Below, piece by piece: positions 9,236-18,502 of a stretch of 64,000 nucleotides of DNA; the stretch's first letter is position 1; each line of letters starts with the position of its first letter. Under the pieces are notes generated by a model, which searched no databases, was not told where the DNA came from, and saw only the letters and a program-made list of their open reading frames with translations. Both the position numbers and the translations under genes were made by a program. Source of the stretch: Pseudomonas silesiensis (GTDB taxonomy: Bacteria; Pseudomonadota; Gammaproteobacteria; Pseudomonadales; Pseudomonadaceae); the NCBI RefSeq assembly GCF_001661075.1, contig NZ_CP014870.1, positions 4,174,501-4,238,500 of the forward strand, read 5' to 3'.

Positions 9236-10971
9236 AAAAATTACTGATTGCCAACCGTGGTGAAATTGCCGTCCGCATCGCCCGCGCCTGCCGCGACTAT
9301 GGCGTGCAGTCTGTCGCGGTCTATGCCGACGCGGACATAGACGCCCTGCACGTGCGCCAGGCCGACGAAGCCTACTCGTTGAATGGCCAGCGCCCCGCCG
9401 AGACCTACTTGGATATCGGCAAACTGATCGCCGTCGCCAAACGCAGCGGCGCCGATGCCGTGCACCCCGGCTATGGTTTTCTGTCTGAACGGGCCGACTT
9501 CGCCCGGGCGGTGATCGAGGCCGGGCTGATCTGGGTCGGTCCCAACCCGGAGACCATCGACGTGCTCGGCGACAAGGTCGAGGCGCGAAAAATTGCCCAC
9601 CTGGTCGGTGCGCCTCTGGTGGCCGGTACGCCTGGCCCGGTCGAAAGCGCTGACGAAGTACTGGCCTTTGCCGAACAGCACGGTCTGCCAATTGCCATCA
9701 AAGCGGCCTTTGGCGGCGGCGGACGCGGCATGAAAGTCGCCTGGCGCATGGATGAAGTGGCTGAATTGTTCGCCTCCGCCGTACGCGAAGCGCAAGCGGC
9801 CTTCGGTCGTGGCGAATGCTACGTCGAACAGTTCCTCGACCGTCCGAGGCACATCGAAGCGCAGATCCTCGCCGACAAACACGGCAAGGTCGTCGTCGTC
9901 GGCACGCGTGACTGCTCCTTGCAGCGGCGCAATCAGAAGCTGGTGGAGGAAGCGCCTGCGCCCTTCATCAGCGACGAACAGCGCCAGCGTATTCATCAGT
10001 CCGCCCAGGATATTTGCGCCAAAGCCGGCTACGTCGGTGCCGGCACTGTGGAGTTCCTGCTCAGCCAGGATGGCACCCTGTCGTTCCTCGAGGTCAATAC
10101 CCGCTTGCAGGTCGAGCACCCGGTAACCGAAGAGACCACTGGGGTTGACCTGGTGATCGAACAACTGCGGATCGCCGACGGTTTCCCGTTGTCCTTCAGT
10201 GAGACGCCGACCCCGCGTGGCCACAGCTTCGAATTTCGCATCAACGCGGAAGACCCGGGCAAGGGCTTCCTGCCCACCCCCGGCCAGATCAGCGATTTCC
10301 TGCCACCGTCCGGCCCGGGTGTGCGTCTGGACAGCGGCGTGATCAGCGGCTCGCGAGTGCCCAGCACCTTCGATTCGATGATGGCCAAACTGATCGTCAC
10401 CGGCGCCACCCGCGAACAGGCTATCGTCCGCGCCCGGCGCGCCCTGGCTGAATTCAAGATTGAGGGCATCGCCTCGGTCCTGCCGTTCCACCGGGCCGTG
10501 ATGGACCATGACGACTTCACCGGTGCCGATAAATTCGCCGTACACACGCGCTGGATCGAGACCGATTTCGCCGAACAGATCACGCTCGCCCCACGTACTG
10601 CTGTCTCGGCCGACCCGGGCATCCTGCGCACATTTGTCGAGATCGACGGCAAACGCCACGAACTGGGCCTTCCGGCGGCGTTGCTGCGAGGCGTCAGCCT
10701 GAATGCAGCGGGCACCGCCAGCGAAAGCACGGCCCCGTCCGAGATCACTGATCCGCAGGCGGTACTGACGCCTGTGGCGGGGAATCTGCATACCTGGGTC
10801 GTCGAAGACGGCGAGTTGGTGAGTGCCGGGCAAGTGATCGCGGTGGTAGAAGCCATGAAAATGGAAACCTCGGTCCTTGCACCTTTTGAAGGTCAGGTAC
10901 AGATCGCCAAACAGGCAGGCGACTATTTTGAAGCCGGCGCCGTGATTGGCCGCATCAAGCCCCTTACTTGA
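9232..10971 (+). CDS. biotin carboxylase with C-terminal biotinyl domain
   Basis: The start overlaps the pxpBC stop (ATGA). Residues 1-450 form a biotin carboxylase: N-terminal [20 protein letters not shown]-grasp glycine loop [10 protein letters not shown] near 162, and [15 protein letters not shown] near 288. Residues about 505-579 form a biotinyl carrier domain with the biotin lysine in EAMKM (Lys543). It is longer than housekeeping AccC (about 450 aa) because of this fusion. Placement directly after PxpB-PxpC recreates, as two polypeptides, the biotin carboxylase, carboxyltransferase and carrier parts of urea carboxylase. The substrate is not proven; a role in 5-oxoproline or a related amide is inferred from context. 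Confidence 0.88.
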   Translation: MKKLLIANRGEIAVRIARACRDYGVQSVAVYADADIDALHVRQADEAYSLNGQRPAETYLDIGKLIAVAKRSGADAVHPGYGFLSERADFARAVIEAGLIWVGPNPETIDVLGDKVEARKIAHLVGAPLVAGTPGPVESADEVLAFAEQHGLPIAIKAAFGGGGRGMKVAWRMDEVAELFASAVREAQAAFGRGECYVEQFLDRPRHIEAQILADKHGKVVVVGTRDCSLQRRNQKLVEEAPAPFISDEQRQRIHQSAQDICAKAGYVGAGTVEFLLSQDGTLSFLEVNTRLQVEHPVTEETTGVDLVIEQLRIADGFPLSFSETPTPRGHSFEFRINAEDPGKGFLPTPGQISDFLPPSGPGVRLDSGVISGSRVPSTFDSMMAKLIVTGATREQAIVRARRALAEFKIEGIASVLPFHRAVMDHDDFTGADKFAVHTRWIETDFAEQITLAPRTAVSADPGILRTFVEIDGKRHELGLPAALLRGVSLNAAGTASESTAPSEITDPQAVLTPVAGNLHTWVVEDGELVSAGQVIAVVEAMKMETSVLAPFEGQVQIAKQAGDYFEAGAVIGRIKPLT

Positions 10972-11000
10972 TTTAAACGCTTTTCTTTTTGCAGGTATTA

Positions 11001-11031
11001 CGCGCAACGGGTAAACCACCCGGTTGCCGCG
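11001..11031 (+). other. stem-loop between carboxylase and porin genes
   Basis: CGC-GCAAC-GGGT pairs with ACCC-GGTTGC-CGCG around an AAACC loop. There is no U-tract after it, so it is more likely a processing or stabilising hairpin than a full terminator between the operon and the porin gene. Confidence 0.4.
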
Positions 11032-11068
11032 TATTGCCCGCAGAAAATTGTAGATATGATTTTTCCTG

Positions 11069-11084
11069 AAAAACAACAATAAAA
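11069..11084 (+). promoter_or_regulatory. A-rich Crc/Hfq-like motif before opdO
   Basis: AAAAACAACAATAAAA fits the AANAANAA repeats bound by Hfq with Crc in Pseudomonas. It lies about 42 bases upstream of the porin ATG. Similar tracts precede other leading catabolic genes here. Confidence 0.4.
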
Positions 11085-11125
11085 CCTGATCATTAAATCT
11101 GCCGTTTATCTGGAGCATAAAGAGC

Positions 11126-12367
11126 ATGTCAATCAACAAGGCTTTTGCTATTGCGGGTACCTGCGCGCTGGTTTTCCCGTTAACAGCCTCTGCCGACTTT
11201 CTTGCCGACAGCAAGGCAAGTGTGGAACTGCGCAACTTCTACTTCAATCGTGACTTTCGTAACGGCCCGCCCACGGCACAACGTGACGCTGCGGCAGAGT
11301 GGGCACAGGGTATGATTTTGCGCGTCGAGTCGGGTTATACCGCGGGCACTATTGGTTTCGGCCTCGACGCCATCGGCATGCTCGGCATCAAGCTCGACGG
11401 CGGTGACGGGTCCGGTGGCACTGGCCTGTTGCCCGCTGACCTCAGCTCGAAGAACGGCCGCGGTTCGCAAAGCGAGTACTCCAAGCTGGGCCTGACGGCC
11501 AAGGCGAAGGTCTCTGCAACGGAACTGAAGGTAGGCTCACTGGCATTCCGTACGCCAGTGGTGTCGAGCAATGACACGCGCCTGTTGCCTTCCACCTTCG
11601 AAGGTGCACTGCTGACTTCAAAAGATATCGACAAACTGGCCCTGCAAGGGGGCAAACTGCAGCAAATCAAGTTTAACAATTCTTCAAACTATCAGGACTT
11701 CACCGGTAACCGCATCGGCGGCGTCAGTGATGACTTCCGTTTTGCCGGCGGCACCTACAGCTTTAATAAAGCCCTGAGCGCAAGCCTGTTTTACGGCAAT
11801 CTGGAAAATATCTATCGCCAGTACTTTGGTGGTGTGGTCTATGAAATTCCCCTCGCCGCGCAACAGTCACTGAAGTTCGACCTGCGCTATTCGAAAAGTA
11901 CCGATGACGGTAATTTCCGCCCTCTCGATAACCGGGCAGCGAACGGACAAGTGGCCTACACCCTGGGCTCCAGCGTTTTTACCGCCGCCTATCAGCGAAT
12001 GAGCGGTGATGACCCGTTCCCGTACATCGCCAATAGCGACCCTTACCTGGTGAACTTCGTGCAGATCAACGACTTTGCCAACACTGAGGAACGCTCATGG
12101 CAGGTGCGCTATGACTACAACTTCGCCGCGCTGGGTATTCCCGGGCTGACCTTCATGACGCGTTACGTCAACGGCGACAATGCGCAGGTAGCGGGCAGTA
12201 ATTCGGGGAAAGAGTGGGAGCGCAATACCGATATCGGTTACGTGGTCCAAAGCGGTTCGCTGAAGAATCTTGGGGTCAAAGTCCGAAACGCCACGGTCCG
12301 ATCGAACTTCGGCAATGACCTGGATGAAACACGGCTGATCCTGAGTTACACGTTGGCAGTATGGTAA
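11126..12367 (+). CDS. opdO: OprD-family porin, OpdO-like
   Basis: A 413-residue outer-membrane porin. It has a signal peptide (cleavage after TASA), then the OprD opening ADFLADSKASVELRNFYFNRDFR and the plug-region stretches EWAQGMILRVESGYT and GLDAIGMLGIKLDGG. It ends with an aromatic residue (LAVW) as outer-membrane barrels do. In P. aeruginosa the pyroglutamate porin OpdO (PA2113) is adjacent to the YcsF/KipI/KipA genes; the same linkage here supports 5-oxoproline as the substrate. Confidence 0.9.
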   Translation: MSINKAFAIAGTCALVFPLTASADFLADSKASVELRNFYFNRDFRNGPPTAQRDAAAEWAQGMILRVESGYTAGTIGFGLDAIGMLGIKLDGGDGSGGTGLLPADLSSKNGRGSQSEYSKLGLTAKAKVSATELKVGSLAFRTPVVSSNDTRLLPSTFEGALLTSKDIDKLALQGGKLQQIKFNNSSNYQDFTGNRIGGVSDDFRFAGGTYSFNKALSASLFYGNLENIYRQYFGGVVYEIPLAAQQSLKFDLRYSKSTDDGNFRPLDNRAANGQVAYTLGSSVFTAAYQRMSGDDPFPYIANSDPYLVNFVQINDFANTEERSWQVRYDYNFAALGIPGLTFMTRYVNGDNAQVAGSNSGKEWERNTDIGYVVQSGSLKNLGVKVRNATVRSNFGNDLDETRLILSYTLAVW

Positions 12368-12458
12368 GGCCCCCTGCTACCCATCTGGCGCTGACCGCCA
12401 ACGCCAACAATGAGTCCACAACTTTCCGCGGCCAGCAGAATTCTCTTAACAAAAACCG

Positions 12459-12470
12459 CCGCCCGCGTGG
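12459..12470. promoter_or_regulatory. possible upstream activator site
   Basis: CCGCCCGCGTGG agrees at 9 of 12 positions with the perfect palindrome at 15786-15797, and lies at nearly the same distance (75 against 79 bp) from its sigma-54 promoter. Weak evidence on its own. Confidence 0.25.
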
Positions 12471-12544
12471 AAGCAAGACACCGGAGCGATCCTGAATTAC
12501 TCCCAGCCGATTGATATATAACGCAAAAAACTATCGGCACAGCC

Positions 12545-12559
12545 TGGCACGATAGTTGA
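12545..12559 (+). promoter_or_regulatory. sigma-54 promoter of the MetA-family gene
   Basis: TGGCACG-ATAG-TTGA: -24 GG at 12546-12547, -12 element TTGA at 12556-12559. The 14-base core TGGCACGATAGTTG is identical to that of the pchA promoter at 15876-15890, pointing to control by the same activator (encoded at 13748-15604). Confidence 0.7.
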
Positions 12560-12594
12560 GAAGCAGCTTTGCAGCGTTACAAACCTGCATCGCC

Positions 12595-12609
12595 AATAAC
12601 AATAAAAGG
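12595..12609 (+). promoter_or_regulatory. A-rich Crc/Hfq-like motif
   Basis: AATAACAATAAAAGG lies 12 bases before the ATG and overlaps the likely ribosome-binding region, the usual place for translational repression by Hfq and Crc. Confidence 0.4.
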
Positions 12610-12620
12610 CTGGGCTTCTC

Positions 12621-13556
12621 ATGCATCATCAATCTACCCGCTGCACTTCCCTTGCGTTCAGCGCTGGCCTGCTTCTGCTCGGCAGCGCTTCATTGGTTCA
12701 GGCTACCGAAGGCGGCGTATCGTCCTGGCCGCTGGGCATCGAAAACTACGGTATGGGGATTCTGCCGCCACCGGGCACTTACGGGCAGTTGTTCATCGGC
12801 AATTATCTGGCCGATACCCTGCGCGATAACTCGGGCGCAAAAGCGGCCGACATCGATCTGCGCGTCACCACGCTCGTGCCACGGTTTATCTGGGTCACCG
12901 AACAGCAAGTACTGGGTGGCAACCTGGGCTTTCACGCCCTGCTGCCGCTCAATGACATACGGCTGAACATCAAGAACGGTCCGCACGACCACAAGCGTGG
13001 CATCGGCGACGCGCACCTCGGCCCGGTGGTCGGTTTCCACCACAGTGACAAGTTCCACACCGCGGTGGGTGTCGACTTCGTACTGCCCACCGGCGGCGAA
13101 TACGACAAGAACGACCTGGTCAACCTCGGCACCAACTATTACACCGTACAAGCGGTCTATGCCATGACCTACATGGACCCCCACGGTTTCAACGCCGATG
13201 TGCGCCTGATGTACGACTACAACTTCGAAAACCAGGACACCCACTACCAGTCCGGCCGCGAGCTTCATGCCGACTACACCCTTGGCTGGGGCCTGGGCAA
13301 TGGCTGGGTACTGGGTGTCGGTGGCCATGCTTACAAGCAAGTGAGCGATGACCAGTGCAGCGCTTCCAATTGCGCTGCCGCCGCCATGGTCGATGCCGCC
13401 GACGGCAACCGTGGCAGCTCGTTCTCGATCGGCCCGGCCGTGCAATACGCCAGCAAGGATGGCTGGTTGCTCAGCGCCAAATGGCAGGATGAGTCCGGCG
13501 TACGCAACAGAACCGATGGCCAGGCCTATTGGCTGAAATTCACCATCCCACTCTGA
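12621..13556 (+). CDS. outer-membrane protein of the MetA-pathway (phenol degradation, SphA-like) family
   Basis: A 311-residue protein with a signal peptide (cleavage near VQA-TEGG) followed by a beta-barrel of the Phenol_MetA_deg/SphA family. Visible landmarks are LPPPGTYGQLFIGNYLADTLRD, VVGFHHSDKFHTAVGVDFVLPTGGEYD and a C-terminal AYWLKFTIPL. Such proteins are found beside aromatic-degradation genes and probably help uptake or sensing of hydrophobic aromatics in the outer membrane. Its sigma-54 promoter is nearly identical to that of the pch operon. It is convergent with the activator gene, with a REPIN between them. Confidence 0.87.
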   Translation: MHHQSTRCTSLAFSAGLLLLGSASLVQATEGGVSSWPLGIENYGMGILPPPGTYGQLFIGNYLADTLRDNSGAKAADIDLRVTTLVPRFIWVTEQQVLGGNLGFHALLPLNDIRLNIKNGPHDHKRGIGDAHLGPVVGFHHSDKFHTAVGVDFVLPTGGEYDKNDLVNLGTNYYTVQAVYAMTYMDPHGFNADVRLMYDYNFENQDTHYQSGRELHADYTLGWGLGNGWVLGVGGHAYKQVSDDQCSASNCAAAAMVDAADGNRGSSFSIGPAVQYASKDGWLLSAKWQDESGVRNRTDGQAYWLKFTIPL

Positions 13557-13600
13557 GCATAGGTATCTACACATTGTGGCAAGGGGGATTGCGATTCACT

Positions 13601-13712
13601 GTAGGAGCGAGCTTGCTCGCGATGGTCGTTAACGATAGCGCGTGCTTACTGATTAAACGCGGCGCTCTTGAGTCCATCGTCGGAACGCCGCCCGGAGCAA
13701 GCTCGCTCCTAC
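13601..13712. repeat. REPIN: inverted pair of REP elements
   Basis: GTAGGAGCGAGCTTGCTCGC at 13601-13620 is a self-complementary REP hairpin of the P. fluorescens type. Its inverted copy GGAGCAAGCTCGCTCCTAC lies at 13694-13712. The two arms flank about 70 bases and sit in a gap between convergent genes, the preferred place for REPINs. No RAYT transposase is in the window. Confidence 0.9.
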
Positions 13713-13747
13713 AACGGCATTAGGGCTTGCCCCCTCGCCACAACAAG

Positions 13748-15604
13748 CTAGCTCCCCTTGAGCCGATAACTGACCTGGGCGCGACTCATGCCGAGCATCT
13801 GCGCCGCTGCCGTGATGTTGCCGCCCGAGCGTTCCAGTGCCAGTCGCACCAGTCGCAGCTCGATGTCTTCCAGGGACATGTTCAACACCCGTTGGCGGCC
13901 GGAGACGAAGGCCTGCAGACTCTCCAGCAACGGCTCCTGAAGAGTGCCTGCTCCCGCGCCTTGTTCAGTGGATGCGGCGGCTGCCTGCCCCTGGTCTGCC
14001 GTCTCATCCCGGCGCTGAGCAGCAGACAGGCGCCCTTCGGGTGTCAGGCCGATGGCCGTTGCCATCAACGGCGCCCCCGCCTCGGCCAGGTGCACCATAT
14101 CGATCACCTCGCCGTCACCGGCGGCAATCACACCGCGCTCGATCAGGTTCTGCAGTTCACGGATATTGCCGGGAAACCGATACGTCAGCAGCGCGTTGAC
14201 CAGCCGCGTGCTGAACCCCGCCAGCCGACGCCCATGGCGCAGGCTGAAATGGCGCAGGAAGTAACTCATCAGCAACGGTATATCTTCGCGACGCTCGCGC
14301 AACGGCGGCAGATGAATGGGGAACACATTCAATCGGTAGAACAGGTCTTCACGAAAACGTCCGGCCTCGACCTCGCGACGCAGATCCAGGTTAGTCGCCG
14401 CGATGACCCGTACATCGACGCGGATCGGCGCCGTGCCACCGACCCGCTCGATTTCACCTTCCTGCAAGGCACGCAGGATCTTGCTCTGCGCACTGAAGCT
14501 CAAGGTGGCGATTTCATCGAGGAACAGCGTCCCGCCATCGGCTCGCTCGAAACGCCCGGGTCGCGAACGTTCGGCACCGGTAAAGGCACCACGCTCGACA
14601 CCGAACAGCTCGGCCTCGACCAGGTTCTCCGGCAGGGTCGCGCAGTTGAGTGCCACCAGCGGCATCTGTTGCCGGGAACTGGCCTGGTACAGGGTACGGG
14701 CGAATAACTCCTTGCCGACCCCGGATTCCCCGGTTAGCAACACCGTCGCCTGGGTCGGTGCGACGCGGTGCAGCAATTGACTGGCCGCGACGAACGCCGC
14801 CGAAATACCCACCAAGGGTTTGCCGTCGACGGGCTCTTCCAGTTCGGCAACGGTGGTCTCGATGCCCGAGGCGTAAGTGCTGCGGCTGAGAAAATCACCC
14901 GGGTCCAGATACGCCAGATCCACATCGATATCGTCCCACTGCTCGGCCGGCTTGCCGACGATGCGACAAGCCTTATGCCCCATCGAGCGGCATTCCTCCT
15001 CGCGAAAGACCACCAGGCGACCGAGCAGTGACGAGGCGTAACCGCTCGCATAACCGATCTCCATCCAGCAGGCCGGTTCGCCTCCCAGGCCATAGGCGGC
15101 GATGTGTTCGTCGTCTTCCAGTGAGTTGTGCCAGAGGAATTCGGAGTAGAAGTGACCGATGCCCGAGTCGATCTCGAAGCGCACGACCTCGACATTGACC
15201 ATGCCTTCGAGCATGTGCAGGCGCGGTCCGGCGCTGTACAGGCTGGCGTGATCGCCTTCCGGCCATTGTTCGCTGACCTGGGCGGCGTCCCGTGCCCCGG
15301 CTTGCCACCCGATGCGCGTCAACTGGCCACGCGCCTTGTCGAACCCCAGCGCATCGATCAGCTCGCGGCGGATCGCGCCGAAGGCCGAGCCTTGCATCAG
15401 CATCACGCGCTGACCGCATAACCAGATGCTGCCGTCCTGCGGAGCGAAGGCCACGGTCTCGGCCAGTTGCTCGGCCGAAGGCAGGCCAGTGGCGCCGAAC
15501 TGGCTGGCCCGGTCGACGATCAGGCGCTTTTGGCGGCCGAGCAACTGCTTGAGAAACTCCTCATCGGCAGGGCGGCGATTCTTGTCACGCGGGGGACGAG
15601 TCAT
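13748..15604 (-). CDS. pchR: sigma-54-dependent activator of the XylR/DmpR type (PchR-like)
   Basis: The frame extends upstream to a TTG at 15652, but the ATG at 15604 is preferred (618 aa). Residues about 1-210 form the XylR N-terminal and V4R effector-binding domains ([38 protein letters not shown]). Then comes an AAA+ domain with Walker A GESGVGKE, the sigma-54 contact loop GAFTGA and Walker [11 protein letters not shown]. The C-terminus is a Fis-type helix-turn-helix ([20 protein letters not shown]). Such activators open RpoN promoters when they bind an aromatic effector. It is divergent from pchACXF, and RpoN promoters precede both flanking transcription units. Confidence 0.9.
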   Translation of the reverse strand: MTRPPRDKNRRPADEEFLKQLLGRQKRLIVDRASQFGATGLPSAEQLAETVAFAPQDGSIWLCGQRVMLMQGSAFGAIRRELIDALGFDKARGQLTRIGWQAGARDAAQVSEQWPEGDHASLYSAGPRLHMLEGMVNVEVVRFEIDSGIGHFYSEFLWHNSLEDDEHIAAYGLGGEPACWMEIGYASGYASSLLGRLVVFREEECRSMGHKACRIVGKPAEQWDDIDVDLAYLDPGDFLSRSTYASGIETTVAELEEPVDGKPLVGISAAFVAASQLLHRVAPTQATVLLTGESGVGKELFARTLYQASSRQQMPLVALNCATLPENLVEAELFGVERGAFTGAERSRPGRFERADGGTLFLDEIATLSFSAQSKILRALQEGEIERVGGTAPIRVDVRVIAATNLDLRREVEAGRFREDLFYRLNVFPIHLPPLRERREDIPLLMSYFLRHFSLRHGRRLAGFSTRLVNALLTYRFPGNIRELQNLIERGVIAAGDGEVIDMVHLAEAGAPLMATAIGLTPEGRLSAAQRRDETADQGQAAAASTEQGAGAGTLQEPLLESLQAFVSGRQRVLNMSLEDIELRLVRLALERSGGNITAAAQMLGMSRAQVSYRLKGS

Positions 15605-15785
15605 AGGGTCAACAAGCGGCAGGGAAGTAAGCTTTTCAGTATGCCCGGACAACCCGCACGGTCAATCTGCCAATGGTTGACCACACGCCTTTTGCCCCTC
15701 GTTCGTCCGATAAACGCACAAATAAAATCCCGAAAAAACCAGGCGTCGAGCTTTCAGCGGCCTGCGACATCCTCTGCATAAAATT

Positions 15786-15797
15786 CCGCACGTGCGG
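15786..15797. promoter_or_regulatory. candidate upstream activator site for PchR
   Basis: CCGCACGTGCGG is a perfect 12-bp palindrome in the pchR/pchA gap, 79 bp upstream of the sigma-54 promoter, a typical distance for an enhancer-binding activator. A degenerate copy precedes the other sigma-54 promoter. Confidence 0.45.
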
Positions 15798-15875
15798 TTT
15801 CAGCGCTTGCTCACCGGCTCGCCTCATACGACACAACTTATTGATTTTTAACGTTATTAGTCAATAGATAGCGCT

Positions 15876-15890
15876 TGGCACGATAGTTGT
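15876..15890 (+). promoter_or_regulatory. sigma-54 promoter of pchACXF
   Basis: TGGCACG-ATAG-TTGT with GG at 15877-15878 and the -12 element TTGT at 15887-15890 (GT instead of the consensus GC). TATTGA...TCAATA arms (15839-15844, 15861-15866) in an AT-rich stretch lie just upstream and could hold an IHF site. Confidence 0.75.
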
Positions 15891-15930
15891 TAATAGCAGG
15901 TCATGAGCACCCAATAAGAGAGACAACTCC

Positions 15931-17406
15931 ATGATCGTTACTCGCCCTGCCTATCAAAACCTTGAACTGCAGCCCCTCGCCGGTAACTGGCGTGCCGGCA
16001 GCGCCGGTCGTCCGCTGGAGGTGTTCGACCCCTTCACCCAGACACGCCTGCTGCAGATCACCCTGGCCAACCGCGATGATCTCGATGAGGCTTACCGCAA
16101 GGCACGGGAAACCCAGGTCAATTGGGCAGCCCAAGGGCCGGCCGCCCGTGGCCAGGTCCTGCTCAACGCGGTGAAGATCTTCGACGAGCGCCGTGAAGAA
16201 ATCATCGACTGGATCATCCGTGAGTCCGGCAGCACCCGCATCAAGGCGCAAATCGAATGGGGCGCCGCCCGCGCCATCACACTCGAGTCGGCGAGCCTGC
16301 CAAGCCGGGTGCACGGGCGCATTCTTGCCTCCAACATCCCGGGCAAGGAAAGCCGCGTCTACCGTACGCCACTGGGCGTGATCGGCGTGATCAGCCCGTG
16401 GAATTTCCCCCTGCACCTGACCGCCCGCTCCCTGGCCCCCGCCCTGGCGCTGGGCAACGCGGTGGTGGTCAAGCCCGCCAGTGACACCCCTGTCACCGGC
16501 GGCCTGTTGCTCGCACGCATCTTCGAGGAAGCCGGATTGCCGGCGGGCGTGTTCAGTGTGGTGGTCGGTGCCGGCGCGGAAATCGGCGACGCCTTCGTCG
16601 AACACCCGGTCCCGTCGTTCATTTCCTTCACCGGCTCGACCCAGGTGGGACGCTCCATCGGCCGCATCGCCAGTGGCGGTGAGCACCTCAAGCACGTGGC
16701 CCTGGAACTGGGCGGCAACAGTCCGTTCGTGGTGCTGGCCGATGCCGACGTCGAGCAGGCCGTCAGTGCCGCCGTGGTGGGCAAGTTCCTCCACCAGGGC
16801 CAGATCTGCATGGCAATCAACCGCATCATCGTCGAGCAGCCGCTGCTGGAAACCTTCACCCGGCGTTTCGTCGAGCGGGTCAAAGCCCTGCCCTACGGTG
16901 ATCCGGCCAAAGCGGAAACCGTGATCGGCCCGGTGATCAACAGCAAGCAACTGGCGGGGCTGCAAGCGAAGATCGCCACCGCCCGAGCCGAAGGCGCCAC
17001 GCTGCTGGTGGGCGGTGAAGCCGAGGGCAACGTCCTGCCGCCGCATGTGTTTGGCGACGTCACCGCCGACATGGACATTGCCCGAGAAGAGATCTTCGGG
17101 CCACTGGTGGGCATTCAATCCGCCCGCGATGCCGAGCACGCCCTGGAACTGGCCAACCGTAGCGAATATGGACTGTCCAGCGCCGTATTCACCTCCAGCC
17201 TGGAGCGCGGCGTGCAGTTCGCCCAACGCATCCACGCCGGCATGACCCACGTCAACGACATCCCGGTCAACGACGAACCCAATGCGCCGTTCGGCGGTGA
17301 GAAGAACTCCGGCCTCGGACGCTTCAACGGCGACTGGGCGATCGAGGAGTTCACCACCGACCATTGGATCACCCTGCAACACGCCCCCAGACCGTACCCG
17401 TTCTGA
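15931..17406 (+). CDS. pchA: 4-hydroxybenzaldehyde dehydrogenase (PchA-like)
   Basis: A 491-residue NAD(P)-dependent aldehyde dehydrogenase. The general base lies in LELGGN (Glu259) and the nucleophile in GQICMAINR (Cys293). The cofactor region [16 protein letters not shown] is intact. It belongs to the benzaldehyde/vanillin/salicylaldehyde dehydrogenase group. As first gene before the cytochrome and flavoprotein of 4-cresol methylhydroxylase, it matches PchA, which oxidises 4-hydroxybenzaldehyde to 4-hydroxybenzoate, the substrate of PobA. Transcription is from the sigma-54 promoter 40 bp upstream. Confidence 0.9.
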   Translation: MIVTRPAYQNLELQPLAGNWRAGSAGRPLEVFDPFTQTRLLQITLANRDDLDEAYRKARETQVNWAAQGPAARGQVLLNAVKIFDERREEIIDWIIRESGSTRIKAQIEWGAARAITLESASLPSRVHGRILASNIPGKESRVYRTPLGVIGVISPWNFPLHLTARSLAPALALGNAVVVKPASDTPVTGGLLLARIFEEAGLPAGVFSVVVGAGAEIGDAFVEHPVPSFISFTGSTQVGRSIGRIASGGEHLKHVALELGGNSPFVVLADADVEQAVSAAVVGKFLHQGQICMAINRIIVEQPLLETFTRRFVERVKALPYGDPAKAETVIGPVINSKQLAGLQAKIATARAEGATLLVGGEAEGNVLPPHVFGDVTADMDIAREEIFGPLVGIQSARDAEHALELANRSEYGLSSAVFTSSLERGVQFAQRIHAGMTHVNDIPVNDEPNAPFGGEKNSGLGRFNGDWAIEEFTTDHWITLQHAPRPYPF

Positions 17407-17459
17407 CCTGAAGCACCGCGTCCATGAACCCACCTACCAATAAGAAAACGGAGTACGAA

Positions 17460-17786
17460 ATGTCTTCACTCCTCAACCGCCCAGCGGTGAAACGGACCCT
17501 CACTGCCCTGCCGTTCATCCTGCTGGCGGGTACCGCCGTTGCCGATGGCGACGGCGTCTGGAAAGGCGGCGAAAACGTCTATGCCAAAGTGTGCGGCCAC
17601 TGCCACGAAAACCAGGTTGGCCCGTCCATCAAGGGCCGCCAGCTGCCATCGCCTTATATCACCGCCATCGTGCGCAACGGCTTCCGTGCCATGCCGGCCT
17701 TCCCCGCTTCGTTCATCGACGACAACTCGCTGCAACAGGTGGCCGACTACATCTCCAAAACGCCCGCTCCCGCGGCCAAGCCTTGA
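17460..17786 (+). CDS. pchC: 4-cresol methylhydroxylase cytochrome c subunit (PchC)
   Basis: Start at 17460 is set by CGGAG (17449-17453); an A-rich tract AATAAGAAAACGGAG overlaps this site. The 108-residue protein has a signal peptide ending near AVA-DGDG, one haem site CGHCH (Cys45-Cys48-His49) and a probable axial methionine in RAMPAF. It is the small periplasmic c-type cytochrome that takes electrons from the flavoprotein PchF. Gene order aldehyde dehydrogenase, cytochrome, unknown protein, flavoprotein is that of pchACXF of p-cresol-degrading P. putida. Confidence 0.92.
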   Translation: MSSLLNRPAVKRTLTALPFILLAGTAVADGDGVWKGGENVYAKVCGHCHENQVGPSIKGRQLPSPYITAIVRNGFRAMPAFPASFIDDNSLQQVADYISKTPAPAAKP

Positions 17787-17796
17787 GGAGTCGGCG

Positions 17797-18489
17797 ATGA
17801 ATATCGAACGTCGTTTATTGCTCAAGGGAATGGCCTTGAGCGGCATGGCCGCAGCGGTCGTCAGCAGTTCGGGCCTGACCATGGCCAACGGTGCACTGGG
17901 CGTCCGGGCCCGGCCGGCGCTGCCGACCCTGGCCCTGGTCACTGGCGAGGTTGCCGCATCGGCCTTCCTCCAGGGCATCAACGCCAGCCCGGCCGCCAGG
18001 CAGGTCACGATGCTACGCGCCGACCTGAGCCTGGACTTCATCCTCGACCTGGAAAAACGCCTGGGCAGCGCCCGACCGCAACGCATCATCGGCCTGGTGG
18101 ACGATGCCAGTGCCGCCGTGATCATTGACCTGGCACGCAGTGCCGGTGCGCGCGTGCAGTGGCTGGGTCAGCATCGCGCCACGGCCAACGCCTCCCATCA
18201 CCGCCTGCTCAGTGCCGAAGCCGCCAGCGGCTGCGCCCCGCAACTTGGACTGAACCTGAACGCCTGCGGGACCGGCTTCAGCCTTACCGAACAGCGTCTG
18301 CATGGCCAACACGCGCCGCTGCAAGTGTCCGCGGTGGCGCGCAACCACGCAGGTTCCGAGCAATGGGCGGCCACGCTCGGCTACACCCTCGCCGCACTGG
18401 GCACCGCCAATCTCGGCCAGGCGCCCCTGGTCGCCAGCCGCGCCTCGCCGCTGACCGGCAATTTCGTTTCGTTCTCGATCGAAGCTTGA
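17797..18489 (+). CDS. pchX: PchX-like protein of unknown function, Tat-type leader
   Basis: ATG at 17797 follows GAGGAG that overlaps the pchC stop. The 230-residue product begins with a twin-arginine leader (ERRLLLKGMALSGMAAAVV), so it is probably exported folded by Tat. The mature part shows no haem site or known catalytic motif; it has alternating small-residue strands (PTLALVTGEVAASAFL; RIIGLVDDASAAVI) and a C-terminal block ASPLTGNFVSFSIEA. The gene lies between cytochrome and flavoprotein as pchX does in known clusters. A role in assembling the flavocytochrome, for example flavin attachment or subunit docking, is possible but unproven. Confidence 0.75.
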   Translation: MNIERRLLLKGMALSGMAAAVVSSSGLTMANGALGVRARPALPTLALVTGEVAASAFLQGINASPAARQVTMLRADLSLDFILDLEKRLGSARPQRIIGLVDDASAAVIIDLARSAGARVQWLGQHRATANASHHRLLSAEAASGCAPQLGLNLNACGTGFSLTEQRLHGQHAPLQVSAVARNHAGSEQWAATLGYTLAALGTANLGQAPLVASRASPLTGNFVSFSIEA

Positions 18490-18502
18490 AGGAACTCTCC
18501 AG

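Noticed and set aside
9241..11235. 664-codon open frame on the minus strand, antisense to the biotin carboxylase gene
   Set aside because: It is antisense to a clear gene, has a composition expected from the high-GC third positions of the real frame, and has no recognisable domain.
13601..13712. REPIN considered as a CRISPR-like repeat or a terminator
   Set aside because: Only two inverted units, no spacer series, and the sequence is the standard P. fluorescens REP type.
15901..17433. 510-codon open frame on the minus strand, antisense to pchA
   Set aside because: Shadow of the aldehyde dehydrogenase gene; histidine- and glycine-rich without motif or ribosome site.
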